A stretch of DNA of 64,000 bases from an uncultured Roseovarius sp. (lineage in GTDB: Bacteria; Pseudomonadota; Alphaproteobacteria; Rhodobacterales; Rhodobacteraceae), in contig NZ_CAMYMD010000105.1 in NCBI RefSeq assembly GCF_947259555.1, positions 1 through 64,000 on the forward strand. Reading direction: 5' to 3'. Position numbers and translations under genes: made by a program. Shown piece after piece: positions 35,683 to 44,965 of the stretch (positions within the stretch are counted from its first letter, which is position 1; each line of letters opens with the position of its first letter). The notes beneath the pieces are model-generated. The model ran no database searches, was not told the DNA's origin, and saw nothing but the letters and a program-made list of their open reading frames with translations.

Positions 35683-37491
35683 TCAGGCGCTTGCTTTCCT
35701 TCGGACATATGTGCCCGGCGCAGGCGCAAGTGGCGGATGCTCCGAATCGCCGGGCTCGCGTGCTGCAACCATCTTGCCCGACCGCTTTGCCAGCCACGCC
35801 TCCCACCGCGGCCACCATGACCCTTCATGATACGTGGCCTGGTCCAGCCACGTCTCAGCAGGGCCAGTCAAATCGTCGTTGGTGTAGTGGCCGTATTTCT
35901 TCTTGGCAGGCGGATTGACGATCCCCGCTATGTGACCTGACTCGGACACGATGAACGTCCGGTCCTTGGCACCGGTCTGCTGAAAACCGCGGTAACAATC
36001 CTTCCACGGCGCGATATGGTCACTCTGACAGGTAACCGACATCAGCGGCACCTTGACGTCAGCGATATGCAACCGTTCGCCGCAGAGTTCATACCCATCG
36101 GTCACGAAATGATTGGCCTGACACAAACCACGCAGATACTGCACAGTCATACGTCCGGGCAGATTGGCTCCGTCGCCGTTCCAGTAGAGCAGGTCAAACG
36201 CGGGCGGCGCCTCGCCCATCATATAGTGCCGCACGGCGGGCTGATAGATCAGGTCACGTGACCGAAGGTACGACATCGTGCGAGACATTATGAAGGAGCG
36301 AAGCATGCCCTGCTCCTCGACTTCGTGCTCGATGCCGTCAATGAAATCGTCCTGAAGAAACGGCGTAAACTCACCCTGCTCAGAGAAATCCGTGAGCGCG
36401 GTGAAAAACGTCGCCGACTTTACTGACTTGTCGCCGCGCTTGGCCATCAGTGCCAACGCCATATGAAGGGTCGTACCGGCAATGCAATAGCCAACGGCGT
36501 TGACCTGTCGTTGCCCGGTTATAGCCTTCGCCTCTCGGATGGCCGTCAGAAACCCCTCTTCGATGTAGTCGTCCATACCAACGTCGGCATGGCTCGCATC
36601 CGGATTGACCCAACTCACTACAAAGAGCGTGTAGCCTTGATCGGTGATCCATTTTATCAGACTGTTTTGCGCCTTGAGATCCAGAATGTAGAATTTGTTG
36701 ATCCACGGCGGGAAGATCACCAGCGGAACAGCGTGAACCTGCTCGGTGGTAGCGGTGTATTGGATGAGCTCCATCATGCGATTGCGATAGACCACCTCGC
36801 CGGGCGTAGTGGCGATATTGCCACCCAGTTCGAAGGCCTTTTCATCGGCGAGGCGTACCACGAGCTCGCCGTTGTTCGCCTCCAGATCGGCGATCAGGTT
36901 TTCCATGCCTTTCACAAGGCTTTCGCCTTCGGTCTCGACCGCACGCTCGAGCGCATCCGGATTTGTACTGAGGAAATTGGTGGGCGACATCATGTCGATG
37001 ATCTGATGCGCGAAATAATCCAGTCGGCGACGGTCTTTTTCCGGAAGGTCTTCGTCAATATCATCCAGCGCCTGCTCGATGGCCTGCGCATTGAGGGCGT
37101 ATTGCCGTTTGACATACTTGAAATAGGGGTGCGACTCCCACAGCGGATTGGCAAAACGCTTATCCCCGGCCAAAGGATCGGGCTCGCCCTCTTCTTCGGG
37201 GCTCGTGTCACCGCGCAACATCATCTGTTGCGCCTCCATGAAGTGACGCACGGACTTGCCCCAGTATTCAAGCTGCTGTTCGTAGATCTTGCCTGGGTTT
37301 TCTATCGCTTCGGCCCAATAGGACTGCGCGGCCTTGGCGAACAAGTCCTGAGAGGGGCCATTCAATGTCGAGTTTGGGGGGTTGCGCACCGCGAGCGCCT
37401 GAATGAGCCGTTGCGACAACTGCTCTACCTTGGCGAGGTTTTCGTTCAATTTTTCGATGTTACGCCCTGCGACATCGTCTTGCGTTGCCAT
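35683..37491 (-). CDS. phaC: class I poly(3-hydroxyalkanoate) synthase
   Basis: A 602-residue synthase that polymerises 3-hydroxyacyl-CoA into PHA. The lipase-like box is GYCIAGT with nucleophile Cys336; Asp491 (CQSDHIAPW) and His520 (SESGHIAGIVNPP) complete the triad. Length and the N-terminal about 170-residue region fit class I. It is divergent from phaZ, and phaP follows on the same strand after two operator sites. The start is preceded by AAGGGGAAAT. Confidence 0.96.
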   Translation of the reverse strand: MATQDDVAGRNIEKLNENLAKVEQLSQRLIQALAVRNPPNSTLNGPSQDLFAKAAQSYWAEAIENPGKIYEQQLEYWGKSVRHFMEAQQMMLRGDTSPEEEGEPDPLAGDKRFANPLWESHPYFKYVKRQYALNAQAIEQALDDIDEDLPEKDRRRLDYFAHQIIDMMSPTNFLSTNPDALERAVETEGESLVKGMENLIADLEANNGELVVRLADEKAFELGGNIATTPGEVVYRNRMMELIQYTATTEQVHAVPLVIFPPWINKFYILDLKAQNSLIKWITDQGYTLFVVSWVNPDASHADVGMDDYIEEGFLTAIREAKAITGQRQVNAVGYCIAGTTLHMALALMAKRGDKSVKSATFFTALTDFSEQGEFTPFLQDDFIDGIEHEVEEQGMLRSFIMSRTMSYLRSRDLIYQPAVRHYMMGEAPPAFDLLYWNGDGANLPGRMTVQYLRGLCQANHFVTDGYELCGERLHIADVKVPLMSVTCQSDHIAPWKDCYRGFQQTGAKDRTFIVSESGHIAGIVNPPAKKKYGHYTNDDLTGPAETWLDQATYHEGSWWPRWEAWLAKRSGKMVAAREPGDSEHPPLAPAPGTYVRRKASA

Positions 37492-37516
37492 TTCAGTTAT
37501 TTCCCCTTAACATTTT

Positions 37517-37527
37517 CTGCTATGCAG
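37517..37527. promoter_or_regulatory. PhaR-type operator between phaC and phaZ
   Basis: CTGCTATGCAG, again CTGC-N3-GCAG, in the 107-nt interval between the divergent phaC and phaZ starts. It lies 25 nt ahead of the phaC ATG and about 70 nt ahead of phaZ, so one site may control both genes. Confidence 0.55.
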
Positions 37528-37598
37528 CATAACGTTGCTTTGACCGGAGGGGACAAAGCGACGCGAACACGGGCTACCCGCCCGAACAGGAGACAAAC

Positions 37599-38873
37599 AT
37601 GCGCTACATGGCCACATACGACTTGATGGAATCCCTCCGAAATACCAACCAATGGCTAGGTGCCTCCGCTCTCTCTCTCGCATCTTACCCGCTTTTCAGC
37701 ATGGTGCCAAACCCTGCATTGCAGTGGATGGCCGCTTGGGGAGAAGTGACCGAGCGCAGTTTTCAGCGCATGGTGGCCAAACCCGATTGGGGCATCCGCA
37801 CCTTCACCTGCGAAGACGGGCGCGATCATCTCGTGAATATCGAGACCGTCGTCTCCCGCCCTTTCGGGGATCTCATTCATTTCAACGTTTCGGGCCGCGA
37901 GGAACAACCTCGCAAGATCCTGCTCGTGGCCCCCATGTCGGGCCACTACGCGACGCTTTTGCGCTCGACCGTGAAGTCGTTGATCGTGAATTGCGAAGTT
38001 TATGTCACCGATTGGCATAATGCGCGCGATATTCCCGTGTCGGAAGGTAAATTCGATATCGAGGATTATACGCTATACCTTGTCGATTTCATGAAAGAGT
38101 TGGGCTCTGACGTCAACGTGATCGCGGTCTGCCAACCTGCACCGCTGACCCTTGCCGCGACGGCGTATCTGGCCGAACTCGACCCGGACGCACAACCAAG
38201 AACGCTCACTCTGATCGGTGGACCGATCGACCCGGACGCGACACCGACCGACGTGACAGATTTCGGTCGGCGCGTCACCATGGGGCAGCTCGAAGAGACG
38301 ATGATCCAGCGCGTCGGCTTCAAGCACAAGGGCGTCGGTCGTCAAGTTTATCCCGGCCTTCTGCAACTGGCCTCGTTCATGTCAATGAACGGTGAGCGCC
38401 ACTCGTCCGCTTTCTCCGACCAGATCCTGCGTGTGGCGCGCGGAGAGGCCAGTGACAACGACGCACACAACCGATTTTATGATGAGTACTTGGCCGTGAT
38501 GGACATGACCGCAGAGTTTTATCTCTCAACGGTCGAGCGCATCTTCAAGGGGCTGGAGATCGCACAGAACCGGTTTGTCGTAGACGGGCACAAGGTGGAT
38601 CTCGGCAAGATAACCAAGGTGGCTGTCAAAACGGTCGAGGGCGGCAAAGACGATATATCAGCGCCCGGTCAGTGCGTCGCAGCGCTCGATCTCTGCACCG
38701 GTTTGCCCGACAGCCTCAAGGCCAGCTATCTGGAGCCCGAAGCGGGCCATTACGGCATCTTCGCAGGGCGATCCTGGCGCAACAAGATTCGCCCTCTTGT
38801 ACTCGATTTCATCGACTCCAATGCGCGCGACAGTCATAAACCCGCGAACAAAAACGTACGGGCAAGCGCCTGA
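37599..38873 (+). CDS. phaZ: intracellular PHA depolymerase
   Basis: A 424-residue intracellular polyhydroxyalkanoate depolymerase that mobilises stored polymer. Like others of the PhaZ1 type it uses Cys: the nucleophile is probably Cys178 in VIAVCQPAPLTL. Other family stretches are PMSGHYATLLR, YVTDWHNARDIP and EPEAGHYGIFAGRSWR near the C-terminus. An AGGAGAC site precedes the ATG. It is divergent from phaC. Confidence 0.92.
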   Translation: MRYMATYDLMESLRNTNQWLGASALSLASYPLFSMVPNPALQWMAAWGEVTERSFQRMVAKPDWGIRTFTCEDGRDHLVNIETVVSRPFGDLIHFNVSGREEQPRKILLVAPMSGHYATLLRSTVKSLIVNCEVYVTDWHNARDIPVSEGKFDIEDYTLYLVDFMKELGSDVNVIAVCQPAPLTLAATAYLAELDPDAQPRTLTLIGGPIDPDATPTDVTDFGRRVTMGQLEETMIQRVGFKHKGVGRQVYPGLLQLASFMSMNGERHSSAFSDQILRVARGEASDNDAHNRFYDEYLAVMDMTAEFYLSTVERIFKGLEIAQNRFVVDGHKVDLGKITKVAVKTVEGGKDDISAPGQCVAALDLCTGLPDSLKASYLEPEAGHYGIFAGRSWRNKIRPLVLDFIDSNARDSHKPANKNVRASA

Positions 38874-38876
38874 ACA

Positions 38877-39140
38877 TCAGCGGCGGCGGGCTCTCCCGTC
38901 GCCGCGGATCCATCTCCAGAGCGGCACAAGATCAAGAGCGGCAACCGCGATGCCCAGAGGGATCATCCAGAATCCCAGTACTGGCAAAAAACCCAGCACT
39001 CCGCCGACCGTGAGCAACAGCCCCACCACAAGACGCAAACCGGGCGGCAATCTGCGCCCGCTCCATACCTGAAACCGACGACGCAAACGGCGGAGACGAC
39101 CGCGCATCGGTTCCCCGTCGCTGGACTTCGGTTCAGGCAT
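38877..39140 (-). CDS. small membrane protein with two hydrophobic segments
   Basis: An 87-residue protein with a basic N-terminus (RGRLRRLRRRFQVWSGRR) and a hydrophobic stretch with two short TM helices (LVVGLLLTVGGVLGFLPVLG, then WMIPLGIAVAALDLV). It resembles small transmembrane proteins of the PGPGW/DUF type but I am not certain. Its start overlaps the end of the hydrolase gene by 8 nt, making it the last gene in that operon; its stop is 3 nt from the stop of phaZ. Confidence 0.6.
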   Translation of the reverse strand: MPEPKSSDGEPMRGRLRRLRRRFQVWSGRRLPPGLRLVVGLLLTVGGVLGFLPVLGFWMIPLGIAVAALDLVPLWRWIRGDGRARRR

Positions 39141-39861
39141 CAACGCGCTTTTGTAAAACCAATGGCTGCTTGAGCCAGCCGCGCAATGCCGCGGTGGTTG
39201 CATCGGGCTGTTCCAGCACGGGCAGGTGTCCCGCACCCTCGATCACAACAAGGTTGGCGTAGGGTATGAGATTGGCCATGAACCTGTGATGTTTGACCGG
39301 CGTCAGACCATCCTCGGCCCCGCACAGGACCAGAACCGGCACTTTGCAGCGCCGCAGCACGGCTTGGTAGTCCCGCCGCCGCTGCAGGGCTCGTGTCTGC
39401 CTGATGATAGCTTCGCCCCCCAAAGCGTCGGCCATGCGCACAACTTCGGCCATGACCTCCGACCGGGCCGGCCCGGACGCCATCACAGCAGAATCGAGCA
39501 TCATGTGTACGGCCTCAGCCACTGCGCCGGTTTTCAACTTTATGATGAACGGTTCGTAGGCGCTTGCCGATTGCGGGGTCTCGGCCAGAGCATTGGTATC
39601 CATGAGAGCCACCCGCGTGACCCGGTCCGGTGCACGGCGCAGAAGCTCCATCGCCACGATCCCGCCCATCGACAAACCCGCCAGCGCGAACCGGTGCGGC
39701 AGCACATCCAGTAGACCGGAGGCGATCTCTTCGATCCTGTCACCGCCGGTGATCGGCGCGATCGTCACTGCCATCTCGCGACTCAAAGCGTTGATCTGAG
39801 GCGCAAAAAGCCGCGCATCACACATCATGCCGGGCAGAAAGACCACTGGTTCACTGCTCAT
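39133..39861 (-). CDS. alpha/beta-fold hydrolase
   Basis: A 242-residue hydrolase. The nucleophile elbow is AGLSMGG (Ser64), with the oxyanion-type motif VVFLPGMMCDARLF near the N-terminus and a C-terminal EGAGHLPVLEQP supplying the His. The acid is likely Asp in CGAEDGLTPV. The substrate is unknown; an ester or thioester is possible. The start ATG at 39861 has AGGAGT upstream. It is fifth in the leftward group from the isomerase gene. Confidence 0.85.
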   Translation of the reverse strand: MSSEPVVFLPGMMCDARLFAPQINALSREMAVTIAPITGGDRIEEIASGLLDVLPHRFALAGLSMGGIVAMELLRRAPDRVTRVALMDTNALAETPQSASAYEPFIIKLKTGAVAEAVHMMLDSAVMASGPARSEVMAEVVRMADALGGEAIIRQTRALQRRRDYQAVLRRCKVPVLVLCGAEDGLTPVKHHRFMANLIPYANLVVIEGAGHLPVLEQPDATTAALRGWLKQPLVLQKRVDA

Positions 39862-39939
39862 GGAAAACTCCTGACTCTTATAGAAACTGCCTCGCTCTGA
39901 GCATGACACCACATGACGTTTCGGGGCAAGTCCCCACAC

Positions 39940-40914
39940 TCAAAGAACGCTCTCGATCCAGTTCAACATCGCCTCAGTCGCCGACGCAGTCGCGCCCGGA
40001 GACATGATATCTCCGGCAACGACATGGGCGAACGGATCGTCACCTGGCCCCAACTCGGGTACCAGCCGGGTCACTGGCCCACCCCATCCCTCGGCCACTT
40101 TCGCCGACATCTCAGGCCGTACTACCTGATCACCGTCGGAATAATAAAAGAGCGCGGGCAAACCAACTTCAGAATAATCCAGCACCCTTGCATGTGCCAC
40201 CACCGCGGCCATGGGGAAAACTGCCGTGCTGGGATATTCTGTTGTCCATTCGGCCGCTTGCGCGGTGCTACGCGGCTCGAAACTCCGGCGCTTGCCCGCC
40301 AGCAAGGGCAGCCAATGTCTCGCGGCGGGCCAAGTGAGCAACGGCGCCAACGGATTGTTGATGCCGAAGTTCGGCGAAACCATGATAATACCCGCCACCC
40401 GCTCGCGCTGTGCGGGGTGATGCAAAGCCGCGGCAGCGATGCTCGCGCCGGTCGAGGTGGCCAGCACGACCACCCGTTCACCGGTTGCGCGCCCGAGAGC
40501 CAGGGCTTCTGAAGCATCGCGCATCCAATCCTCAGCCGTCGCCTCGCCCATCGCATCAGGCGTGCGCCCATGACCGCGAAACCGAGTATACACAAGATTG
40601 GCCCCGAGTGCCTCGGCCAAACGATCCGGCACCGGCCTGATCTCTTGGCTGGAGGCGGAAAACCCGTGAAGGTAGACGATTGAGAGCGGCGTGCGTGTCT
40701 CTCGCTGCCCGGCCCATATCACCCGTTTATGGCTGTCGGGGCGGATGTCGTCATACGCCGATTCAACGGCCTCAAGATAGACATCCACGCCCTCGCCAAA
40801 CTTGCGCATCTCGAACGGCTCTGCGTTTGGGACACCCTCTCGCGGTAGCAGAAAAAACGCCGTACCGAGGATTGCAGCGCCAAGAGCGCCCCCCTGCAAG
40901 AGCCACCGCGTCAC
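39940..40914 (-). CDS. alpha/beta hydrolase with N-terminal membrane anchor
   Basis: A 324-residue hydrolase. The N-terminus has a TM-type stretch (residues 4-23) and the rest is an alpha/beta hydrolase: VYLHGFSASSQE, GHGRTPD, and nucleophile elbow LATSTGAS (Ser154, with Ala in place of the first Gly). GTG at 40914 is taken as start because it overlaps the stop of the preceding gene (GTGA) and lies just before the hydrophobic segment; an ATG at 40971 would add 19 residues inside that gene. The substrate is unknown. Confidence 0.8.
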   Translation of the reverse strand: MTRWLLQGGALGAAILGTAFFLLPREGVPNAEPFEMRKFGEGVDVYLEAVESAYDDIRPDSHKRVIWAGQRETRTPLSIVYLHGFSASSQEIRPVPDRLAEALGANLVYTRFRGHGRTPDAMGEATAEDWMRDASEALALGRATGERVVVLATSTGASIAAAALHHPAQRERVAGIIMVSPNFGINNPLAPLLTWPAARHWLPLLAGKRRSFEPRSTAQAAEWTTEYPSTAVFPMAAVVAHARVLDYSEVGLPALFYYSDGDQVVRPEMSAKVAEGWGGPVTRLVPELGPGDDPFAHVVAGDIMSPGATASATEAMLNWIESVL

Positions 40915-41669
40915 CTCGCGTGCGCCCGGTCTATCACCTCGTCCACTGCTGACCCGATCAGCGTCAGGCAATCCGCATTAGAGAACCGGTGGTCGGCCCC
41001 ATCTACCAGTACAAGCCTCATATCAGGTCCGGTCGCATGCTCCAAAAGCTGCAACGCGACCGATTTATCCACATCTTCATCCGCTGTTCCTTGTAGAAAC
41101 CGAACAGGAAAGGGCAAATTCAGCGGCTGGCGCAGCACAAGGTTTTCGCGTCCGTCCTCGATCAGTCGGCGCGTGATGACGTAGGGTTCTCCATAGTCCG
41201 ACGGCAGCGCAACCTGCCCCTCGCGCATTAGTATCTCACGCTGATCAGCATCGAAACCTGCCCACATCGAGTTCTCGGTGAAATCCGGGGCTGCGGCGAT
41301 CGTGACCAACCCTGCCACGCGCTCGGGCTTCACGCGTGCCAGCAAGAGAGCGATCCAGCCCCCCATGGACGACCCAACGAGAATCTGAGGCCCTTCGGTC
41401 AGGCCCTCAATGGCGGCGCGCGCGTCGGCCGCCCAATCGCCAATCGAGCCTTGTGTGAATTCGCCAGAGGATTGCCCGTGGCCCGAATAGTCAAACCGCA
41501 GAAATGCCCGCCCCGCCGCATGTGCCCAATCGTCGAGCCAAAGCGCCTTTGTGCCGTCCTTATCCGACTTGAAGCCACCCAGAAAAACGACCCCCGGCCC
41601 CTCCCCTGTGCGCCGGTGGTAGGCAAGCGACCGGCCGTGCTCGGTGGTCAGAAAATCAGGATCCGCCAT
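40911..41669 (-). CDS. alpha/beta hydrolase (carboxylesterase-like)
   Basis: A 252-residue hydrolase with nucleophile elbow VGSSMGG (Ser101), FDYSGHGQSSGEF and a C-terminal VDGADHRFSN that carries His. It is similar to ABHD10-like thioesterases. The start ATG at 41669 has AAGGAGG upstream. It overlaps the following hydrolase gene through GTGA and is preceded by another hydrolase 83 nt upstream. Confidence 0.85.
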   Translation of the reverse strand: MADPDFLTTEHGRSLAYHRRTGEGPGVVFLGGFKSDKDGTKALWLDDWAHAAGRAFLRFDYSGHGQSSGEFTQGSIGDWAADARAAIEGLTEGPQILVGSSMGGWIALLLARVKPERVAGLVTIAAAPDFTENSMWAGFDADQREILMREGQVALPSDYGEPYVITRRLIEDGRENLVLRQPLNLPFPVRFLQGTADEDVDKSVALQLLEHATGPDMRLVLVDGADHRFSNADCLTLIGSAVDEVIDRAHAR

Positions 41670-41752
41670 GCTGCCCTCCTTGGTTGTGTCGTCGCGATCA
41701 TGCACTGGCCACCCCCTCTGGGCAAACCGGTTTTGCCGCGTGCCGGGACGCG

Positions 41753-42559
41753 TCAGACCGCTTCGACAAAGCGAAGCATCTCTGTCGCCAACTGTCGCGG
41801 ATGTGTCAGCGGGCCCATGTGACCCGCGCCGGCAATCACCGCTCGGCGTGTGCGGGGTATACGCGCGGCAAGTCCGGAATTGATTGTCGCGATAACCGCC
41901 GGCGACTCGCTCCCCTCGATCAAAAGCACGGGTGCGGTGATCTTGCAAAGAGCATCACGGGCCAACAGCCCGCCCGCATCCTCGTAAAGCGCTGGCGCTG
42001 CGGCCTCGATCAGCGGCATCTGCGCCGCCAATGCATGACGCGTGTCTTCGGGTAGGTCCTCCCAATCCCGGCCATCGCCCCACACCCTCGTAAAGCATTC
42101 TGCCGCACGCATCATGTCGCCACCGGCCATTCCATCACAGTAACCCCGCATTTCGGCAGCATGGGTGGCACGCATGCCAGGGTGATCCAGCAACGCCACG
42201 GCAAAAAAAACCGGCTCGTATAATACAAGTGAGCGCACCAAGTCCGGATGTTCGACCGCCAATCGCAACGCCACGGTCGCACCAAAGGAATGGCCAAGGA
42301 TATCGGTGGGCCCATCCAGGAAATCGGCTGCGATCGCGGTGCATACGGCCTGGATTTCGCCGCGCCCGTCCCAAGCCCCGCTGCGTCCATGTCCGGGCAG
42401 GTCCATAGCCGTGAGCGTCACCCTGCCCGACACCGCGCGTGCGAGACCGACCCAACTGCCAGAATGTGCCAGAGAGCAGTGCAGAGCCAGCACCTTGCGC
42501 GGGCCCTCTCCCATGTGTGTCCAATGGGTGTCGAACCCCGCGCGCAGATCGCGTGGCAT
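41753..42559 (-). CDS. alpha/beta hydrolase
   Basis: A 268-residue hydrolase: KVLALHCSLAHSGSWVGLAR, then MDLPGHGRSG and nucleophile elbow LGHSFGATVAL (Ser91), and a C-terminal IAGAGHMGPLTHP with the His. It has the lid-type insert after LVLYEPVFF. It starts 5 nt after the stop of the DsbA-like isomerase gene, so the two are one transcript. The function is unknown. Confidence 0.85.
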   Translation of the reverse strand: MPRDLRAGFDTHWTHMGEGPRKVLALHCSLAHSGSWVGLARAVSGRVTLTAMDLPGHGRSGAWDGRGEIQAVCTAIAADFLDGPTDILGHSFGATVALRLAVEHPDLVRSLVLYEPVFFAVALLDHPGMRATHAAEMRGYCDGMAGGDMMRAAECFTRVWGDGRDWEDLPEDTRHALAAQMPLIEAAAPALYEDAGGLLARDALCKITAPVLLIEGSESPAVIATINSGLAARIPRTRRAVIAGAGHMGPLTHPRQLATEMLRFVEAV

Positions 42560-42564
42560 GAGAC

Positions 42565-43164
42565 TCAGAGCTTGCCGGCCAGATGCATGTCAAGATCCTC
42601 AAGCCGGTCCTGTCCCCAGAACGACTGACCGCTATCCACCACATAGAATGGCGCACCAAAGACGCCGGCATTGACCGCGTCTTCGAGATTGGTGGAATAG
42701 GTTTCTGCCCCGCTCAAGAGGCCCCTGTTGGCCAGCACCGGATCAAAGCCCGCTTTCTCCAAACAGTCGCGCACAACCTCGTCTTCGGCGATGTCACGCT
42801 CCTCGGCCCAACAGGCACGCAGGTAGGATTGAACCAGCGCCCCCACATCGCCTCCGCCTGCGTCCTGCGCCGCGATGATCGCATAAGACGACGGCGCCGG
42901 GTTGGTCGGCCAATGCGCCGGCTTGAGATTAAGCGGCATGCCGCGCTTTTTTGCCTGACGCGGGACATCCTGCGCGCGATACGCATTGCGAGACGGGTGA
43001 CGCTCTGCTGGTGGCGTGCCGCCGGTGCGCGCAAACAGCGCCATGATATCGAGCGGTTTGTAGGTCACGCTCGCGCCGTGGCGCGCTGCAATTTCCTCAA
43101 GCCCGGATCCCGCCAGATAGGCAAAAGGCGACAATGTCGAGAAATAATAATCGATATGGGCCAT
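42565..43164 (-). CDS. 2-hydroxychromene-2-carboxylate isomerase family protein (DsbA-like)
   Basis: A 199-residue protein of the GST-kappa/DsbA-like family. Characteristic pieces are YYFSTLSPFAYLAGSGLEEI at the N-terminus, the helical insert with RNAYRAQDVPRQAKKRG, and a C-terminal GVFGAPFYVVDSGQSFWGQD. The position of the catalytic Cys is taken by Ser (TLSP), as in NahD and GST kappa. NahD acts in naphthalene degradation with glutathione as cofactor; other members have unknown substrates, and no aromatic-degradation genes are near. Confidence 0.83.
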   Translation of the reverse strand: MAHIDYYFSTLSPFAYLAGSGLEEIAARHGASVTYKPLDIMALFARTGGTPPAERHPSRNAYRAQDVPRQAKKRGMPLNLKPAHWPTNPAPSSYAIIAAQDAGGGDVGALVQSYLRACWAEERDIAEDEVVRDCLEKAGFDPVLANRGLLSGAETYSTNLEDAVNAGVFGAPFYVVDSGQSFWGQDRLEDLDMHLAGKL

Positions 43165-43270
43165 TTCAGTGCGCTTCCCCCTCGCATTGCTTTGCCTGAC
43201 CCTAGGCGCATGCTAAGCGGTGTGCAACATCACGAATCTGTCACATGACACCACCTCAGGGACCCTCATC

Positions 43271-44287
43271 ATGTCGTTCACACCGCAACCCAAGCTGATT
43301 TCCGGCAATGCCAACATGCCGCTCGCCAAAGCCATCGCGCGGCGCATGTCAATGCATCGGGGGGTCGATGTCGGGCTCTGCGACGCGCGCATCGAGCGGT
43401 TCAACGATCAGGAGATCTTTGTCGAGGTCTATGAGAACGTCCGCGGCGAGGACATGTTCATCATCCAGCCCACCTCGAACCCGGCCAATGACAACCTGAT
43501 GGAGCTGCTGATCATGTCCGACGCGCTGCGCCGCTCCTCGGCCAAGCGCATCACCGCCGTGATCCCCTATTTCGGCTACGCGCGGCAGGATCGTCGCTCA
43601 AAGGCGCGCACGCCGATCTCGGCCAAGCTGGTGGCCAACATGATCGTTGAGGCAGGGATCGAGCGGGTCCTGACCATGGACCTGCATGCGGCGCAGATTC
43701 AAGGGTTCTTCGATATCCCGGTGGACAACCTCTATGCTTCGCCAATATTTGCGCTCGACATCAAGACCCAGTTCAAAGGCGCATTGGATGACGTGATGAT
43801 CGTCTCGCCCGACGTGGGTGGCGTGGCGCGTGCCCGCGAGTTGGCCAAGCGTATCAATGCGCCCCTCTCGATCGTCGACAAACGCCGCGAAAAGGCGGGC
43901 GAAGTCGCCGAAATGACCGTGATCGGCGATGTGACCGACAAGATCTGCATCATCGTCGATGACATGTGTGATACCGCCGGAACGATGTGCAAGGCCGCGC
44001 AACTGCTCATGGAAAACGGCGCCCGCGAGGTCCACGCCTACACGACCCACGGCGTCATGTCCGGCCCGGCGGTGGAGCGGATCACCAACTCGGTTTTGAA
44101 ATCCATGGTGATCACCGACACGATCCAAGCGACCGAGGCTGTCAAGAACACGCCCAATATCCGCATTATCCCGACCGCCCCTGTCTTTGCACAAGCCATC
44201 TTGAATATCTGGAATGGCACCAGCGTGTCGTCGCTCTTCGAAACCCCGACACTCGAACCGGTCTACGAGGGACAATTCGGCGGCTGA
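43271..44287 (+). CDS. prs: ribose-phosphate pyrophosphokinase
   Basis: A 338-residue enzyme that makes PRPP from ribose-5-phosphate and ATP, the precursor of nucleotides, His and Trp. It has the flexible-loop motif [16 protein letters not shown], the ATP-site [17 protein letters not shown] and the PRPP loop [11 protein letters not shown]. The ATG at 43271 gives [19 protein letters not shown]. It is longer than most class I enzymes by about 20 residues. Confidence 0.94.
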   Translation: MSFTPQPKLISGNANMPLAKAIARRMSMHRGVDVGLCDARIERFNDQEIFVEVYENVRGEDMFIIQPTSNPANDNLMELLIMSDALRRSSAKRITAVIPYFGYARQDRRSKARTPISAKLVANMIVEAGIERVLTMDLHAAQIQGFFDIPVDNLYASPIFALDIKTQFKGALDDVMIVSPDVGGVARARELAKRINAPLSIVDKRREKAGEVAEMTVIGDVTDKICIIVDDMCDTAGTMCKAAQLLMENGAREVHAYTTHGVMSGPAVERITNSVLKSMVITDTIQATEAVKNTPNIRIIPTAPVFAQAILNIWNGTSVSSLFETPTLEPVYEGQFGG

Positions 44288-44302
44288 TCACGCCACGATG
44301 GC

Positions 44303-44782
44303 TCAATCCATCCCCGGTTTTGGCGGGGCTTTCGGTGTGAACTCGCAACGATCCGGCTTGATATCTATCAGGGGTGTTCCATCCAGACAATCAAGTCCCC
44401 GCACGATGAGCACATCTTGACCGACGTCGACCAAACGTACCTTTGACGTGCCAATCGGATTGGGCCGTTGTGGCGAGCGCAGTGCGAACGTGCCGAAATA
44501 GCGCTGTCCGTCGCCTTTTGGATTCTGACGCACGAGATCGCGCCGCGACCGATCCAACCAGTAGAGGACCTCGAGATGCGTGTAATGCTCGATGCCCTCC
44601 AATGCCGCCGCCCAAGTTGCAAAAATCTCTATGCGGCATTCGGACCCGTCAAACTGGCCTTGGCGAGGGCAGCTCTCACGCTCTGTCCAAGGCGTTCGTA
44701 TCCGCCCGATAAAGTAGAGCTCCGCGTCTTTCTGTTGCGGAAGGCTCGTCAGTTCTTCACCCGAGCGCAACCTGCTCTGCAT
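44303..44782 (-). CDS. trmO: tRNA (N6-threonylcarbamoyladenosine37-N6)-methyltransferase, TrmO/TsaA-like
   Basis: A 159-residue protein of the YaeB/TsaA group. It has FIGRIRTPWTERESCPRQG, the central THLEVLYWLDRSRRDL and the highly conserved FALRSPQRPNPIGTSKVRLV, with the C-terminal DGTPLIDIKPD. The methyltransferase adds a methyl group to t6A at position 37 of tRNA-Thr in E. coli. The ATG at 44782 has AGGAG 8 nt upstream. It is convergent with prs. Confidence 0.88.
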   Translation of the reverse strand: MQSRLRSGEELTSLPQQKDAELYFIGRIRTPWTERESCPRQGQFDGSECRIEIFATWAAALEGIEHYTHLEVLYWLDRSRRDLVRQNPKGDGQRYFGTFALRSPQRPNPIGTSKVRLVDVGQDVLIVRGLDCLDGTPLIDIKPDRCEFTPKAPPKPGMD

Positions 44783-44948
44783 CCGCGATCTCCTGACTCC
44801 AAAACATACGGAGGAGGTTAGCCCGCCGCCGCCCTGAACCACAAGACGGTACTGATTGCACGGAAGGAGCAAGGGCATTCCCGTGCACGGTCAGTCTCTT
44901 CTTGCCGCATGCCTTAACATGCTATTGTCTCTCACAGGACAACTTTCC

Positions 44949-44965
44949 GATAGAAGGGCCCTATC
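44949..44965. promoter_or_regulatory. GATAG-N7-CTATC palindrome ahead of lysR
   Basis: GATAG (44949-44953), seven bases AAGGGCC, CTATC (44961-44965), ending directly before the lysR ATG. This is the T-N11-A class LysR box. The same 5+7+5 pattern occurs ahead of fdsG at 45852-45868. The spacer contains the probable ribosome-binding sequence. Confidence 0.65.

Noticed and set aside
36463..37626. Long open frame antisense to phaC
   Set aside because: phaC is unambiguous with triad and length; the antisense frame has no ribosome-binding site or domain.
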